A stretch of DNA of 64,000 nucleotides. Source: Gordonia prachuapensis. GTDB lineage: Bacteria; Actinomycetota; Actinomycetes; Mycobacteriales; Mycobacteriaceae. Below the pieces are notes generated by a model. The model saw nothing but the letters and a program-made list of their open reading frames with translations, had not been told where the DNA came from and made no database searches. Position 1 is the stretch's first letter. Each line of letters starts with the position of its first letter. The position numbers and the translations under genes are program-made. Location of the stretch: positions 12,321 to 76,320 of the forward strand of contig NZ_JAZDUE010000024.1 of assembly GCF_036350515.1 (NCBI RefSeq), read 5' to 3'. Shown piece after piece: positions 49,732-58,573 of this stretch.

Positions 49732-49890
49732 GTCACCACCTGGTCCCTGAGGAGCCCGGAGCGGCGTCACCACCTGGTCCCTGAGGAGCCCCGGAGCGCT
49801 AGCGGAGGGGCGTCACGAAGGGCCGCCCCTGTGTGACCCTTCGAGACCCTTCGAGACCCTTCGAGACGCTCGCAAGCTCGCTCCTCAGGG
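49732..49890. repeat. Palindromic dispersed repeat (copy 2) with internal tandem repeats
   Basis: The gap between two convergent genes is filled by the same element as 12631-12713. CCCTGAGGAGC occurs at 49745 and again at 49779 (a 34-base unit duplicated), CGTCACGAAGGGC at 49811, GACCCTTCGA three times in a row (49835-49864), and the closing GCTCCTCAGGG at 49880-49890. It could form a hairpin and act as a bidirectional terminator. Confidence 0.75.
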
Positions 49891-49903
49891 ATCGGGGGCT
49901 GGG

Positions 49904-51790
49904 TCAGGGCTCGGGGGCCTCGTGCGAGGAGGAGGGCTTCGTCGACGAAGATGTGGCCGTCGTCGCCGGAGCAGTCGGTCCGGTCGTCGTGGCCGGTGTG
50001 ACGGTGGCCGGTTCGGTCGCGGTGGAGCCCGTTGCGGCAGAGCCGGTATCGACACCCGCGCCGCCGGTTCCGTTGCCGTTGAGTTGATCCGAGTACTGCC
50101 GAAGGAACTGGTCGTGCGTCATCGGCGTGACCTTGTGTTTCTCGTGACGGAGCCCGATGTACAGCGCCGGGATCATCAATGTCACGAGTATGAAGATCGG
50201 TAGTCCGACAACGGTGATCACCTCTTGGAGGGCGCTCAGTCCGGCCTCACCGCCCAGGACGATCAGGGTGGCGGCGACCGCACCCTCGGTGATTCCCCAG
50301 AAGGCGCGCTGGCGGACCGGACCCGCTTCGGCGTCACCGGAACACAACATGTCCACCACCAGGGATGCCGAGTCCGACGACGTGGCGAAGAACAATGCCA
50401 CCACCACGACCGCGATGCCCTGGATCAATGTCGTCAACGGGAAGTTCTCGAAGAACTCGAACATCGCCAGCGGAACACTCTCGGCCACCGCAGCCGAGAT
50501 GGTGCCACCGTCGCCACCGATACCGTCGATCTCCATCGCGGACCAGCCGAAGATCACGAACCAGACGAGGGTGAACAGCGACGGCGCCAACAGCACTCCG
50601 ACGACGAACTGGCGGATGGTGCGCCCGCGAGAGATACGGGCGAGGAACACACCCATGAAGGGCGCCCAGGTCACCGTCCACGCCCAATAGAAGACGGTCC
50701 AGCCGCCTTGCCAGCCCCAACCGCCGTCCTTGGTGAACTCGGCCATGGCGTCGTTCCACAGTGCGAGCGGGATGATGTCGGAGGCGTAGGTGCCGAGGCT
50801 CTCGATGAGTTGCCGTAGCAGGAAGACGGTGTCGGAGAAGATCAGAACGAAGATCATCAACCCGACCGCGGTCAGGATGTTGATGTTGGAGAGGCGCTTC
50901 ACACCTTTTTCGAGACCGACGATGATCGATGCCGTCGCCACCACGGTCAGCGTCGTGATGATCAGGACCTTCGCCCACACCGAGTTCGGCAGCCCGACGA
51001 GTTCACTGAGACCGGCGTTGATCTGCGACGTCCCGAGGCCCAGCGAGACCGCCAGACCGAAGACGGTTCCCAGGATGGCGACCACATCGATCGTCTTGCC
51101 GATCGGGCCGCGGATTCGCTCCTTGAGCACGGGATAGAACACCGACGACACACGCATCGGCAGCTTGTACCGGTAGATGAAGTATCCGAAGGCCAAACCG
51201 GGCAACGTGAAGATCGCCCAGGTGTGCAGACTGAGGTGGTAGAGCGAGATGCTCATGGCATCTTCGGCCGCTTCGGGACTGTAGGGCTGTACCCCCTCGA
51301 AGGGCGGATTGGAGAAGTGCGAAATCGGTTCCGCCACACCCCAGAACATCAGGACGGTACCGATACCACCAGCGAAGAGCATGGCAAACCAGGACAGGTT
51401 CGAGTAGGCCGGTTTGTCGCCGTCGTCGCCCAGACGGAGTTTGCCGTAGCGACTCAGCGCGACCCAGATGAGGAAGACCAGCCAGACCGTCACGCCGAGG
51501 ATGAAGAACCATCCGAGGTTGGTGACGATCCATTCGCGACCGGTGCCGAATGCGTCCCCCACCCAGTCCTGGAACACAAGGAACAGGATCAGCAGGGTGA
51601 TGGTCAGGCCTGCCGACCAGAAGAAGATCTGTGGGTTCGTCTTGAGGCCGAGTTTTCGAGCAAGCGTGTCCACGGGGTGCCGTCTCCATCCTCGACGGCT
51701 CGGTATCGGGTGCGTTGCTGCGTTTCGTGTACGTGTCGGATGAACCGTCGACTGAACTTCAGCATCGTCCGTCACAGTCGCGATGGCCAC
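49904..51790 (-). CDS. BCCT-family osmolyte transporter (BetP-like)
   Basis: 628 residues from a GTG at 51790, twelve membrane segments. FAGGIGTVLMFWGVAEPISH and GGWTVFYWAWTVTWAPFMGV contain the Trp box typical of betaine/choline/carnitine transporters; GLGTSQINAGL and SSDSASLVVDML are also conserved. It takes up betaine-type osmolytes with Na+ or H+. The C-terminal tail is Thr/Ser/Pro-rich (about 60 residues), unlike the Arg-rich regulatory helix of BetP, so osmosensing may differ. It follows the DUF2784 gene by 16 bases. Together with the ehu operon nearby it suggests a salt-stress region. Confidence 0.92.
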   Translation of the reverse strand: MAIATVTDDAEVQSTVHPTRTRNAATHPIPSRRGWRRHPVDTLARKLGLKTNPQIFFWSAGLTITLLILFLVFQDWVGDAFGTGREWIVTNLGWFFILGVTVWLVFLIWVALSRYGKLRLGDDGDKPAYSNLSWFAMLFAGGIGTVLMFWGVAEPISHFSNPPFEGVQPYSPEAAEDAMSISLYHLSLHTWAIFTLPGLAFGYFIYRYKLPMRVSSVFYPVLKERIRGPIGKTIDVVAILGTVFGLAVSLGLGTSQINAGLSELVGLPNSVWAKVLIITTLTVVATASIIVGLEKGVKRLSNINILTAVGLMIFVLIFSDTVFLLRQLIESLGTYASDIIPLALWNDAMAEFTKDGGWGWQGGWTVFYWAWTVTWAPFMGVFLARISRGRTIRQFVVGVLLAPSLFTLVWFVIFGWSAMEIDGIGGDGGTISAAVAESVPLAMFEFFENFPLTTLIQGIAVVVVALFFATSSDSASLVVDMLCSGDAEAGPVRQRAFWGITEGAVAATLIVLGGEAGLSALQEVITVVGLPIFILVTLMIPALYIGLRHEKHKVTPMTHDQFLRQYSDQLNGNGTGGAGVDTGSAATGSTATEPATVTPATTTGPTAPATTATSSSTKPSSSHEAPEP

Positions 51791-51806
51791 CGATGCAATC
51801 GAGTCG

Positions 51807-52202
51807 TTACATTCGCCGGATTCGTCGTGTTGCCGGAGTTGCGGTTCGCGCGATGGGCTTCCGACGAACCCAGAATGCCGCCCAGGAGCTGATCACGACG
51901 GCGAACACGGTGACCTGCGCGGCCACCATGGCGGTGTCCGGATAGAGGACTCCGGTCAGATAGTGATCGATGAATCCCTCTGCCGGCAGGGCGGCCATTC
52001 CGGCTGCGTCGCGTGCCCGGCGTTCCAGCCAGGTCAACGGGCACTCGACAACACTGGTGACCATCACGACCGCCCAACCGACCGTGAGCAGGTGCGGCCA
52101 GATGGTGCGCGGGAATCGGAGCGCAATCCACCCGCCGACGATCAGATACCCGACGAACAGCAGATGGAGAGCCACCGCGATTCCGACGACGACGTTGTAC
52201 AC
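51807..52202 (-). CDS. DUF2784 membrane protein
   Basis: 131 residues, four hydrophobic segments. HLLFVGYLIVGGWIALRFPR at the N-terminus and CPLTWLERRARDAAG after TM2 are DUF2784 hallmarks. The function of this family is not known. Short gap to the BCCT gene suggests one operon. Confidence 0.85.
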   Translation of the reverse strand: MYNVVVGIAVALHLLFVGYLIVGGWIALRFPRTIWPHLLTVGWAVVMVTSVVECPLTWLERRARDAAGMAALPAEGFIDHYLTGVLYPDTAMVAAQVTVFAVVISSWAAFWVRRKPIARTATPATRRIRRM

Positions 52203-52339
52203 GGGACATCTCCTGCTGCTTCGTCACACCTCTCCGCATGTACAGGATGCGCGTTCCGCGCCTCATCCGCACCAAGGACTCGAGACCGATCTGCACGCCG
52301 AGTTGGCCATGATCGTTCGGGTGACTTACGATCTCCCGC

Positions 52340-52549
52340 ATGCTCGACGATCTCGACGCCGCGTCGCGTGCGCAGGCCCGCCAGTTGGTGACCGAATTGG
52401 AGCGCGCGGCCGACGCCATCGTCGACGACCTCGAACGAGTTCCCCGTAGTGCCGCCGGCACCGCCGACAAGCGCGCCGAACTGTTCGAGGTGCGCAGGTA
52501 CATCCAGCGCCTGCAGCAGCGATACCACCTCACCGCAGCCCAGAGCTGA
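52340..52549 (+). CDS. Small helical protein, unknown
   Basis: 69 residues, almost entirely alpha-helical with alternating Ala/Leu and charged positions (ARQLVTELERAADAIVDDLE), suggesting a helical hairpin or coiled coil. No ribosome site is obvious. Codon use is normal for this genome. No family recognised. Confidence 0.55.
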   Translation: MLDDLDAASRAQARQLVTELERAADAIVDDLERVPRSAAGTADKRAELFEVRRYIQRLQQRYHLTAAQS

Positions 52550-52639
52550 ACAGCGGACGGACAGCCACCCAAGGGTATCCGCAGGGGCCATCTGGTGGTC
52601 CGAAGTACGAAAGGCTCGGGCTCGTCGAATCGACCGCGC

Positions 52640-52879
52640 TCAAGCGTCGTGGTGCATCGTGATGTTGTGGGAGTCGGCCATACCGTTCGACCCGTTGAGC
52701 TCCGCGTTGGCCCGCCGCTCCACGAGAAGCGGCACGAAATCGCGCACACGGATGCCGTCGAAATGCCGGTACGCGGATTCGACCGCGGCGGCCACCGTCT
52801 CACTCGGACGATCGGAATAGGCCTCGATCAGTCGCTCCTGGACCTCGCCGATCTGCCGGCGTTCGTCGTCGTCCGTCAC
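52640..52879 (-). CDS. Small three-helix-bundle protein
   Basis: 79 residues. QERLIEAYSDRPSETVAAAV, HFDGIRVRDFVPLLVERRAN resemble the short three-helix-bundle dimerisation proteins widespread in mycobacteria and relatives, in which an R-x-F-V-P-x-L motif is conserved. No catalytic residues. Function unknown. It lies upstream-convergent to the small helical gene; separate promoter assumed. Confidence 0.7.
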   Translation of the reverse strand: MTDDDERRQIGEVQERLIEAYSDRPSETVAAAVESAYRHFDGIRVRDFVPLLVERRANAELNGSNGMADSHNITMHHDA

Positions 52880-52983
52880 GGGACCAGCCTAGGAGTTCTC
52901 CTGCTCCACTACCGGGCAAAGCCGACTCTGTTCATGGACTGTTCATGGACCCGAGTCCGTTTATTGCTCGGGCCGGTATTCGC

Positions 52984-53829
52984 TCAGAACGCCGCGGGTA
53001 CCCGGTTGAGCGCCAACGACGGGCTCTCGTACTCACCGACCGTGCGCTTGGGCAGCTTCACCTCTGGCGCCTCCAGCGGCGCATACGGCACGACGTCGAG
53101 CAGATGGGTGATGATGTCGAGCCGACCGCGTTTCTTGTCGTCGGTGTTGGCCACGTACCACGGCGCCCAGCCGGTGTCGGTGTAGCGGAACATGTCGTCA
53201 CGGGCGCGCGAGTAGTCGTCCCAGTGCGTGTAGGACTTCAGATCCATCGGTGACAGTTTCCAGTACTTACGCGGGTCGTCGATGCGGCTCTGGAGGCGAA
53301 GTGTCTGCTGTTCCTCGCTCACCTCGAGCCAGTACTTGATCAGCAGAATGCCCGACCGGACCATCGCACGCTCGAATTCCGGTGCGTCGGCGAGGAACTG
53401 CTGCGCCTGCTCCTCGGTACAGAAACCCATGACCCTTTCGACGCCGGCGCGGTTGTACCAACTCCGGTCGAAGATCACGACCTCCCCTGCCGCCGGGAGA
53501 TGCGGCACATAGCGCTGCATGTACATCTGCGACTTCTCGCGCTCGGTAGGGGTCGGCAAGGCCACGACGCGGAACACCCGCGGACTGACACGTTCGGTGA
53601 GCGACTTGATCACCCCGCCTTTGCCGGCGGTGTCGCGGCCCTCGAACACGATGCACACTTTCGCTCCGGTCGACCGCACCCATTCCTGCATGGCGACGAG
53701 CTCGGCGTGCAGCGGCTTGAGATGCTTGCGGAACTCCTTGTTCGTCATCAACGGGTTCGTCTTCAGCGGGTCGGTGACCGGGTCACCGGACTGCCCGTGC
53801 TTCTTCGACTTGCCGACCTTGTCGCCCAT
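52984..53829 (-). CDS. ppk2: Polyphosphate kinase 2
   Basis: 281 residues, the usual single-domain length. FEGRDTAGKGGVIK is the Walker A, VVIFDRSWYNRAGVERVMGF the Walker B/lid region, and RIDDPRKYWKLSPMDLKSY is conserved in PPK2. The enzyme transfers phosphate between polyphosphate and nucleoside diphosphates (GDP or ADP), giving a link between polyphosphate stores and GTP/ATP. Next to an osmolyte importer, which fits a stress role. Class I versus III cannot be separated here. Confidence 0.93.
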   Translation of the reverse strand: MGDKVGKSKKHGQSGDPVTDPLKTNPLMTNKEFRKHLKPLHAELVAMQEWVRSTGAKVCIVFEGRDTAGKGGVIKSLTERVSPRVFRVVALPTPTEREKSQMYMQRYVPHLPAAGEVVIFDRSWYNRAGVERVMGFCTEEQAQQFLADAPEFERAMVRSGILLIKYWLEVSEEQQTLRLQSRIDDPRKYWKLSPMDLKSYTHWDDYSRARDDMFRYTDTGWAPWYVANTDDKKRGRLDIITHLLDVVPYAPLEAPEVKLPKRTVGEYESPSLALNRVPAAF

Positions 53830-53856
53830 CGGACGACCCTATCTCGTTGCGCTTGG

Positions 53857-54690
53857 TCAGTGTTCGAGCACTGCTTTGAGAAAGGCGCGGGTCCGCTCCT
53901 CGTGGGGATCGGTGAAGATCTGCTCGGGGCCGCCTTCCTCGACGATGCGGCCCTGGTCGAAGACGAGCACACGGTCGGCGACGTCGCGGGCGAATCCCAT
54001 CTCGTGCGTCACGATCAGCATCGTGATGTCGGTGGTATCGGCGATCCTGCGCAGCACTTCGAGAACGTCGGACACGAGCTCCGGGTCCAGCGCCGACGTC
54101 ACCTCGTCGAGCAGCAGGATGTCGGGGTCCATCGCCAGTGCTCGGGCGATCGCCACCCGTTGTTGCTGACCACCGGACAGCTTCGTCGGATGGGCATTCT
54201 CCTTGTCCTGCAGGCCGACCGTCGCCAGCAGCTCGCGGGCACGGGCGATCGCGTCCGCCTTGCTCTTGCCCTGCACATGGATCGGCGCCTCGGTGATGTT
54301 CTGCAGCACAGTCATGTTGGGGAAGAGGTTGAACTGCTGGAAGACCATCCCGATCTTGGACCGCACCATGCGCAGATGCTTCTCCGATGCCTTCACCAGC
54401 TTGTCGCCCTTGTACTGATGGGTCAGCGGCTCTCCCTCCACCCAGATCACGCCGTCATTGGCGTCCTCGAGGGTCATGAGGAGCCGGAGGATGGTGGTCT
54501 TACCCGACCCGCTGGGCCCGATGAGTGCGACCCGCTCTCCCCGTCCGACACGGAAATCGAGATGGTCGAGCACCACGTGGTCACCGAACTTCTTGACCAC
54601 CTTGTCGAACACGATCATCGAGTCGGACACGGCTTGATCAGACGAGACCTGATCGGGCCTGCTCTGGTCGGGCACGGGGTCAGTAGGCAA
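53857..54690 (-). CDS. ehuA: Ectoine/amino-acid-type ABC importer, ATPase
   Basis: 277 residues. Walker A GPSGSGKTTILRLLMTLE, signature LSGGQQQRVAIARALAMD, Walker B DILLLDEVTSALDPE and the H-loop (MLIVTHEM) are intact. Polar-amino-acid family (GlnQ-like). Its start overlaps the permease gene by 11 bases. The name is based on the four-gene EhuBCDA-type arrangement. Confidence 0.85.
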   Translation of the reverse strand: MPTDPVPDQSRPDQVSSDQAVSDSMIVFDKVVKKFGDHVVLDHLDFRVGRGERVALIGPSGSGKTTILRLLMTLEDANDGVIWVEGEPLTHQYKGDKLVKASEKHLRMVRSKIGMVFQQFNLFPNMTVLQNITEAPIHVQGKSKADAIARARELLATVGLQDKENAHPTKLSGGQQQRVAIARALAMDPDILLLDEVTSALDPELVSDVLEVLRRIADTTDITMLIVTHEMGFARDVADRVLVFDQGRIVEEGGPEQIFTDPHEERTRAFLKAVLEH

Positions 54691-55324
54691 GGGACTTCTC
54701 CAGCTTTCGGATCAAGATGGACGTGGGGTAGCTGGCGATCAGGAAGATGACGCCGGCGATCGTGATCGGCTCCAGGTACTGGAAAGTGCGCGCGCCGTAC
54801 TGCTGTGCCGCGGTGACCATCTCGACCACCGTGATCGCGAACAGGAACGGCGTGTCCTTGAACATCGAGATCGCGTAATTGCCCAGTGCCGGAGTGGTGT
54901 TGCGGATCGCCTGCGGCAGAACCACGGCGCGCCATGTCCTTCCGGTCGGCAGTGACAGCGCATGCGCCGCCTCCCACTGTCCGCGTGGCACGGAGTCGAT
55001 GCCCGCGCGATACACCTCGGCCATGTAGGTCGAGTAGTGGATGCCGAGCACCACGATGCCGATCTGCAGCGCAGAGAACTGCGGGAGCAGATAGTAGGCG
55101 AACAGCAGTTGCACCACCAGCGGTGTCAGCCTGATGAATTCGCAGATCATCCGAACGGGCACGGTCACGAACACCGGCCCGACCCGTCGGACGACTGCGA
55201 TGGCCAGTCCGAGCACCGCCGCGATCAGGAAGCCCAGCACCGTGGCGATCAAGGTGATCTTGAAGCCCTCGAGCAGGATCGGCAGGCAGTCCCGGGCGCG
55301 TTCCCAACTCCAGTCGACGTTCAT
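54680..55324 (-). CDS. ehuD: Ectoine-type ABC importer, permease 2
   Basis: 214 residues, five membrane segments. GQWEAAHALSLPTGRTWRAV followed by VLPQAI is the EAA-type loop that contacts the ATPase, and MFKDTPFLFAITVVEMV is a segment I associate with EhuD proteins. Overlaps ehuA by 11 bases and ehuC by four. Ectoine or hydroxyectoine uptake is the best guess; a polar amino acid is the alternative. Confidence 0.82.
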   Translation of the reverse strand: MNVDWSWERARDCLPILLEGFKITLIATVLGFLIAAVLGLAIAVVRRVGPVFVTVPVRMICEFIRLTPLVVQLLFAYYLLPQFSALQIGIVVLGIHYSTYMAEVYRAGIDSVPRGQWEAAHALSLPTGRTWRAVVLPQAIRNTTPALGNYAISMFKDTPFLFAITVVEMVTAAQQYGARTFQYLEPITIAGVIFLIASYPTSILIRKLEKSLAY

Positions 55325-56052
55325 CGGCCCACCCCCACGTTCTCGTCGACGCGCTCGGGACGCAGACTGAGCACCTCACGCAGCGTCGGGCCGACACCGA
55401 GCCGCGACTTGGCCCGCATCTCCATCAGATTCATGACCAACGTCAGGATGTAGGCGAGACAGAAATACAGGACGAGTCCGATCCCGAACGAGAACAACGT
55501 GTCGCCGGTCCCTCGTCGCAGCTGCTCGATCTGGTATGTCAGGTCCTGTAGGAGGATGAAGCTGGCCAACGCGCTGCCCTTCAGCAGCTGGATCAGCAGG
55601 TTGTTCAGTGGCGGGATCATCTGGACCCAGGCCTGGGGGAAGATGACCCGATGTAGCCGCTGCCATGCCGAGAAGTTCAGGGCGATCGCGGCCTCGCGTT
55701 GCGGCGCGGGAATCGCTGCCAGCGATCCGCGCACGACCTCGGCGGCGTACGCCCCGTAGTTCAGGCCGAGCGCCAGGATGCCGCAGAACATCGGCTCCAG
55801 TTCGTAGCCGAACAGCGGGAGCACATAGAACAGCCAGAACAGCTGCACCAGCAGCGATGTGCCCCTGAAGAACTCGACGATGAATCGGGCGGTGCCGCGG
55901 ATCGCGACCGGACGCGCGCCCTCGGCGACACCCAGGATGATCGCCAGCACGAAAGCCAGTGCCGCACCGCCGAGCGTCAGATAGACAGTGGTGAGGATGC
56001 CTTCCTGGATGCGTGGCCAGGCATCCAGGAAGGCCTCGAGGTTGTCACCCAC
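55321..56052 (-). CDS. ehuC: Ectoine-type ABC importer, permease 1
   Basis: 243 residues, membrane segments interspersed with the EAA loop (AAIALNFSAWQRLHRVIFPQ). FIVEFFRGTSLLVQLFWLFY is typical of amino-acid/ectoine permeases of the HisM/EhuC class. It forms the heterodimeric channel with the downstream permease. ATGA overlap with ehuD; 20 bases from ehuB. Confidence 0.82.
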   Translation of the reverse strand: MGDNLEAFLDAWPRIQEGILTTVYLTLGGAALAFVLAIILGVAEGARPVAIRGTARFIVEFFRGTSLLVQLFWLFYVLPLFGYELEPMFCGILALGLNYGAYAAEVVRGSLAAIPAPQREAAIALNFSAWQRLHRVIFPQAWVQMIPPLNNLLIQLLKGSALASFILLQDLTYQIEQLRRGTGDTLFSFGIGLVLYFCLAYILTLVMNLMEMRAKSRLGVGPTLREVLSLRPERVDENVGVGR

Positions 56053-56072
56053 GTGTGGTTACTCGTCGCCCC

Positions 56073-56963
56073 TCAGATGTTGCCCGCGCACAGATCCTCG
56101 GTGGTCAGTTCGGGGTCGGGCAGCTCTTCCTCGGTGAACCCGAACTCGCCGACGATGGACAGGTACTTCTCCGGGTCGGAGGTGATCTTCTCCAGTTCCG
56201 CGTTGTACGCGTCGAGAAGTTCCTGGTCGCCGGTCCGGAAAACAGTGCCACCCGCGCCGACCTGCGGCACCCCGTCGATCACGGCGACGAAGGACTCGGT
56301 GACGTCGACCGGGGCGTCGGGATTGTTGTTCTTCATCCAGTTCAGCGAGATACCGGTCAGTGCGAACACGTCGGCACGCCCTGAGGTCACCGCGTCCATG
56401 CCGTCCTGCGGGGTCGCCACCTGCATGCTCTCGATGTTGAGGCTCTCCGCGTAGTCGGATTCGATGGCGCCGGTCATGGTCGCCAGACGGGCGCCGCTGC
56501 CGGCCACCGACTGCATGTCGGTCAGGTTCATCGGATTGCCGGTGGGCACCATCAGCGCCGTCGTGTAGTTGAACTCGGGATCACTGAACGAGGCCTGCTC
56601 GCAGCGTTCGGGCAGGATCGACATTCCCGCGCTGACCACGTCGAATCGGTTGGCCTGCAGCCCCGGGATGAGCGCGCCGAAGTCGGCGTTCACTCCCTCG
56701 ACCGTCTCGATTCCGAGGTTGCCGAAGATCTCTCGGTGCAGCGCGACAGTCGCGCCGGTCAATTGTCCGTTCTGCTCGAACGAATACGGTGCCTCACCTG
56801 CGAAGCCGACGGTCACCGCGCCCTCTTCCTGCAGCTGTTCCAGCAAGCTGGAATCACCGCCGGAATCGGTCGACGAACACGCCGCGAGGCTCGCACCCAC
56901 CAGGACCGCGCAGGCCACCGTGCGAACGGATCGACGATGCAGAATTTTCTTCATCACTGACAT
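56073..56963 (-). CDS. ehuB: Ectoine-type ABC importer, substrate-binding lipoprotein
   Basis: 296 residues from the ATG at 56963 with GGAAGG eight bases upstream; a longer frame to 56996 is less likely. The lipobox LAAC follows a basic hydrophobic signal, so it is a lipoprotein outside the membrane. The family-3 solute-binding fold shows VTVGFAGEAPYSFEQNGQLT, FGALIPGLQANRFDVVSAGM and ILPERCEQASFSDPEFNY; the conserved Phe, Tyr and Cys-containing ERCEQ segment is typical of EhuB. First gene of the operon; the promoter lies in the gap up to the methyltransferase. Confidence 0.86.
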   Translation of the reverse strand: MSVMKKILHRRSVRTVACAVLVGASLAACSSTDSGGDSSLLEQLQEEGAVTVGFAGEAPYSFEQNGQLTGATVALHREIFGNLGIETVEGVNADFGALIPGLQANRFDVVSAGMSILPERCEQASFSDPEFNYTTALMVPTGNPMNLTDMQSVAGSGARLATMTGAIESDYAESLNIESMQVATPQDGMDAVTSGRADVFALTGISLNWMKNNNPDAPVDVTESFVAVIDGVPQVGAGGTVFRTGDQELLDAYNAELEKITSDPEKYLSIVGEFGFTEEELPDPELTTEDLCAGNI

Positions 56964-56996
56964 GAACTCAGCCTTCCGGGACGAGCCGGGACGCAC

Positions 56997-57319
56997 CCGC
57001 CGTGCAGGCCAGAGCCCATGCTCCGGTCTTGGAACCGACGCCCAACTTCTCCGCTTTGATCGCTTCGTTTGCCTTGTGAACGTAACACGAACTGTCGGGA
57101 CCGCTCAGCGGACCTGACGGGAAGCAACCGACGGCCAACTTCGCAGCGCGGAGCCGTTGCGCAGCGAAACACCAAGTGCCGGAGCCTGAGTGACCACACC
57201 ACCTCGTCTCGGTGAAACCACCTTGCTTTCAAAGCAAGGTGTACTCACCGAAGCGAGGTATGTGCGGCGAGTACTCCACAGCCGACTCGTCGTCGTGAGA
57301 CCATGACAGCGGTCGGCCG
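56997..57319. other. Divergent promoter region, ehu operon and methyltransferase
   Basis: About 320 bases, no gene. It contains a large nested inverted repeat at 57201-57259 close to the methyltransferase start, and must also hold the ehuB promoter. Confidence 0.6.
57201..57259. promoter_or_regulatory. Nested inverted repeat, candidate operator of the methyltransferase gene
   Basis: The inner palindrome CACCTTGCTTT/AAAGCAAGGTG (57219-57241) has 11-base perfect arms around one central base. Outer arms ACCTCGTCTCGGTGA and TCACCGAAGCGAGGT match at 13 of 15. The whole could bind a regulator as two dimers or fold in RNA. It ends 60 bases before the methyltransferase ATG. The inner part is reminiscent of HxlR-type sites (loose resemblance). 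Confidence 0.65.
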
Positions 57320-58507
57320 ATGGCCCGACCGCCGAGACCGAAGCGCGAGGTGACGACGCCGGTGAGCGATGACCCCGAGGTGGCCACCGTGGACGACGCG
57401 CTCGCGGCCGTCGACGAGGATCCGCACTACCTCTCCGGGCAGTTGCTGACCTATCTCGGCAACAAGCGGGCACTGCGCACGCAGATCGATCACGCAGCGC
57501 AGGTGGTGCAGTCGCGCCTCGGCCGGAAGCTGGTCATCCTGGATGCGTTCTCCGGCAGCGGATCGGTCTCCCGATTGCTGAAGGCGCGGGCAGCGAGGAT
57601 CGTCGCGAACGACCTCGAATCGTATGCGCGGGTGATGAGTGAGTGTTTCCTGGCCAATCGGTCCGAGGTGGACACCGATCACCTCGCCGCCATCGTCGAC
57701 GAGCTCAATGCGATTGTCGATCAGGGATATTCGGTCCACGGATTCGTCGAGAAGCTCTACGCCCCCGACGACGACCACCACATCCGCGCGGGCGAGCGAG
57801 TCTTCTACACCCGCGACAACGCCCGGCGGCTCGACGCGTACAGCACCCTCATCGGCGAACAGGACCCGGCCGTCCGGCCGTTACTGCTGGGCCCGTTGCT
57901 GTCGCGGGCATCCGTGCACGCCAACACATCCGGGGTCTTCAAGGGTTTCCACAAGGACAAGCTCACCGGGATCGGACGGTTCGGTGGCTCCGGCGAGGAC
58001 GCCCTCCTGCGTATTCTCGGCACCATCCGGCTCGAGCCACCGGTACTCAGTCGGCACCACGCGGAGGCGACTGTCCTGCAGATGGACGCCAACGACCTGC
58101 CCGATCACCTCGGCCCGGTGGATCTCGCCTATCTCGACCCTCCGTACAACCAGCACCCGTACGGCTCCAACTACTTCATGCTGAATCTGCTGACGGACTA
58201 CCGTCGGCCCACCGCGATCAGTCCGGTCTCCGGGATCCCGACCGACTGGAACCGGTCTCGGTACAACGTCCGCCGGGAGTCCGCCGACCTGATGCGGGAT
58301 CTGGCGACATCATTGGACGCCCGGTTCCTGCTCGTGTCCTTCAGCGACGACGGCTTCATCGCGCCGGAGGAGATGATCGACATCCTCCGTTCGGTCGGTG
58401 AAATCACCGAATTCCGATTCCGGTACAACACCTTTCGTGGCTGCCGCAATCTGCGTGACCGCAGCGCCCACGTTACCGAGCATCTCTACCTCGTCGAGAG
58501 ATCCTGA
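57320..58507 (+). CDS. Orphan D12-class DNA adenine methyltransferase
   Basis: 395 residues from the ATG at 57320 (GTG at 57362 with GAGG is an alternative). LTYLGNKRALRTQI at the start and DAFSGSGSVSRLLKARAARI (motif I) bind S-adenosylmethionine, and YLDPPYNQHPYGSNYFML is the DPPY catalytic motif. This is the Dam/D12 class, methylating adenine N6. No restriction gene is in the window, so it is an orphan that could serve regulation or phage defence or be a remnant. Controlled by the nested palindrome upstream. Target sequence unknown. Confidence 0.88.
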   Translation: MARPPRPKREVTTPVSDDPEVATVDDALAAVDEDPHYLSGQLLTYLGNKRALRTQIDHAAQVVQSRLGRKLVILDAFSGSGSVSRLLKARAARIVANDLESYARVMSECFLANRSEVDTDHLAAIVDELNAIVDQGYSVHGFVEKLYAPDDDHHIRAGERVFYTRDNARRLDAYSTLIGEQDPAVRPLLLGPLLSRASVHANTSGVFKGFHKDKLTGIGRFGGSGEDALLRILGTIRLEPPVLSRHHAEATVLQMDANDLPDHLGPVDLAYLDPPYNQHPYGSNYFMLNLLTDYRRPTAISPVSGIPTDWNRSRYNVRRESADLMRDLATSLDARFLLVSFSDDGFIAPEEMIDILRSVGEITEFRFRYNTFRGCRNLRDRSAHVTEHLYLVERS

Positions 58508-58573
58508 CGACGCACGCCGCCCGGCTGCCCATTTCGCCACTCGGGCCCGCCCGGGTCTGCCAGAATCACCCCG

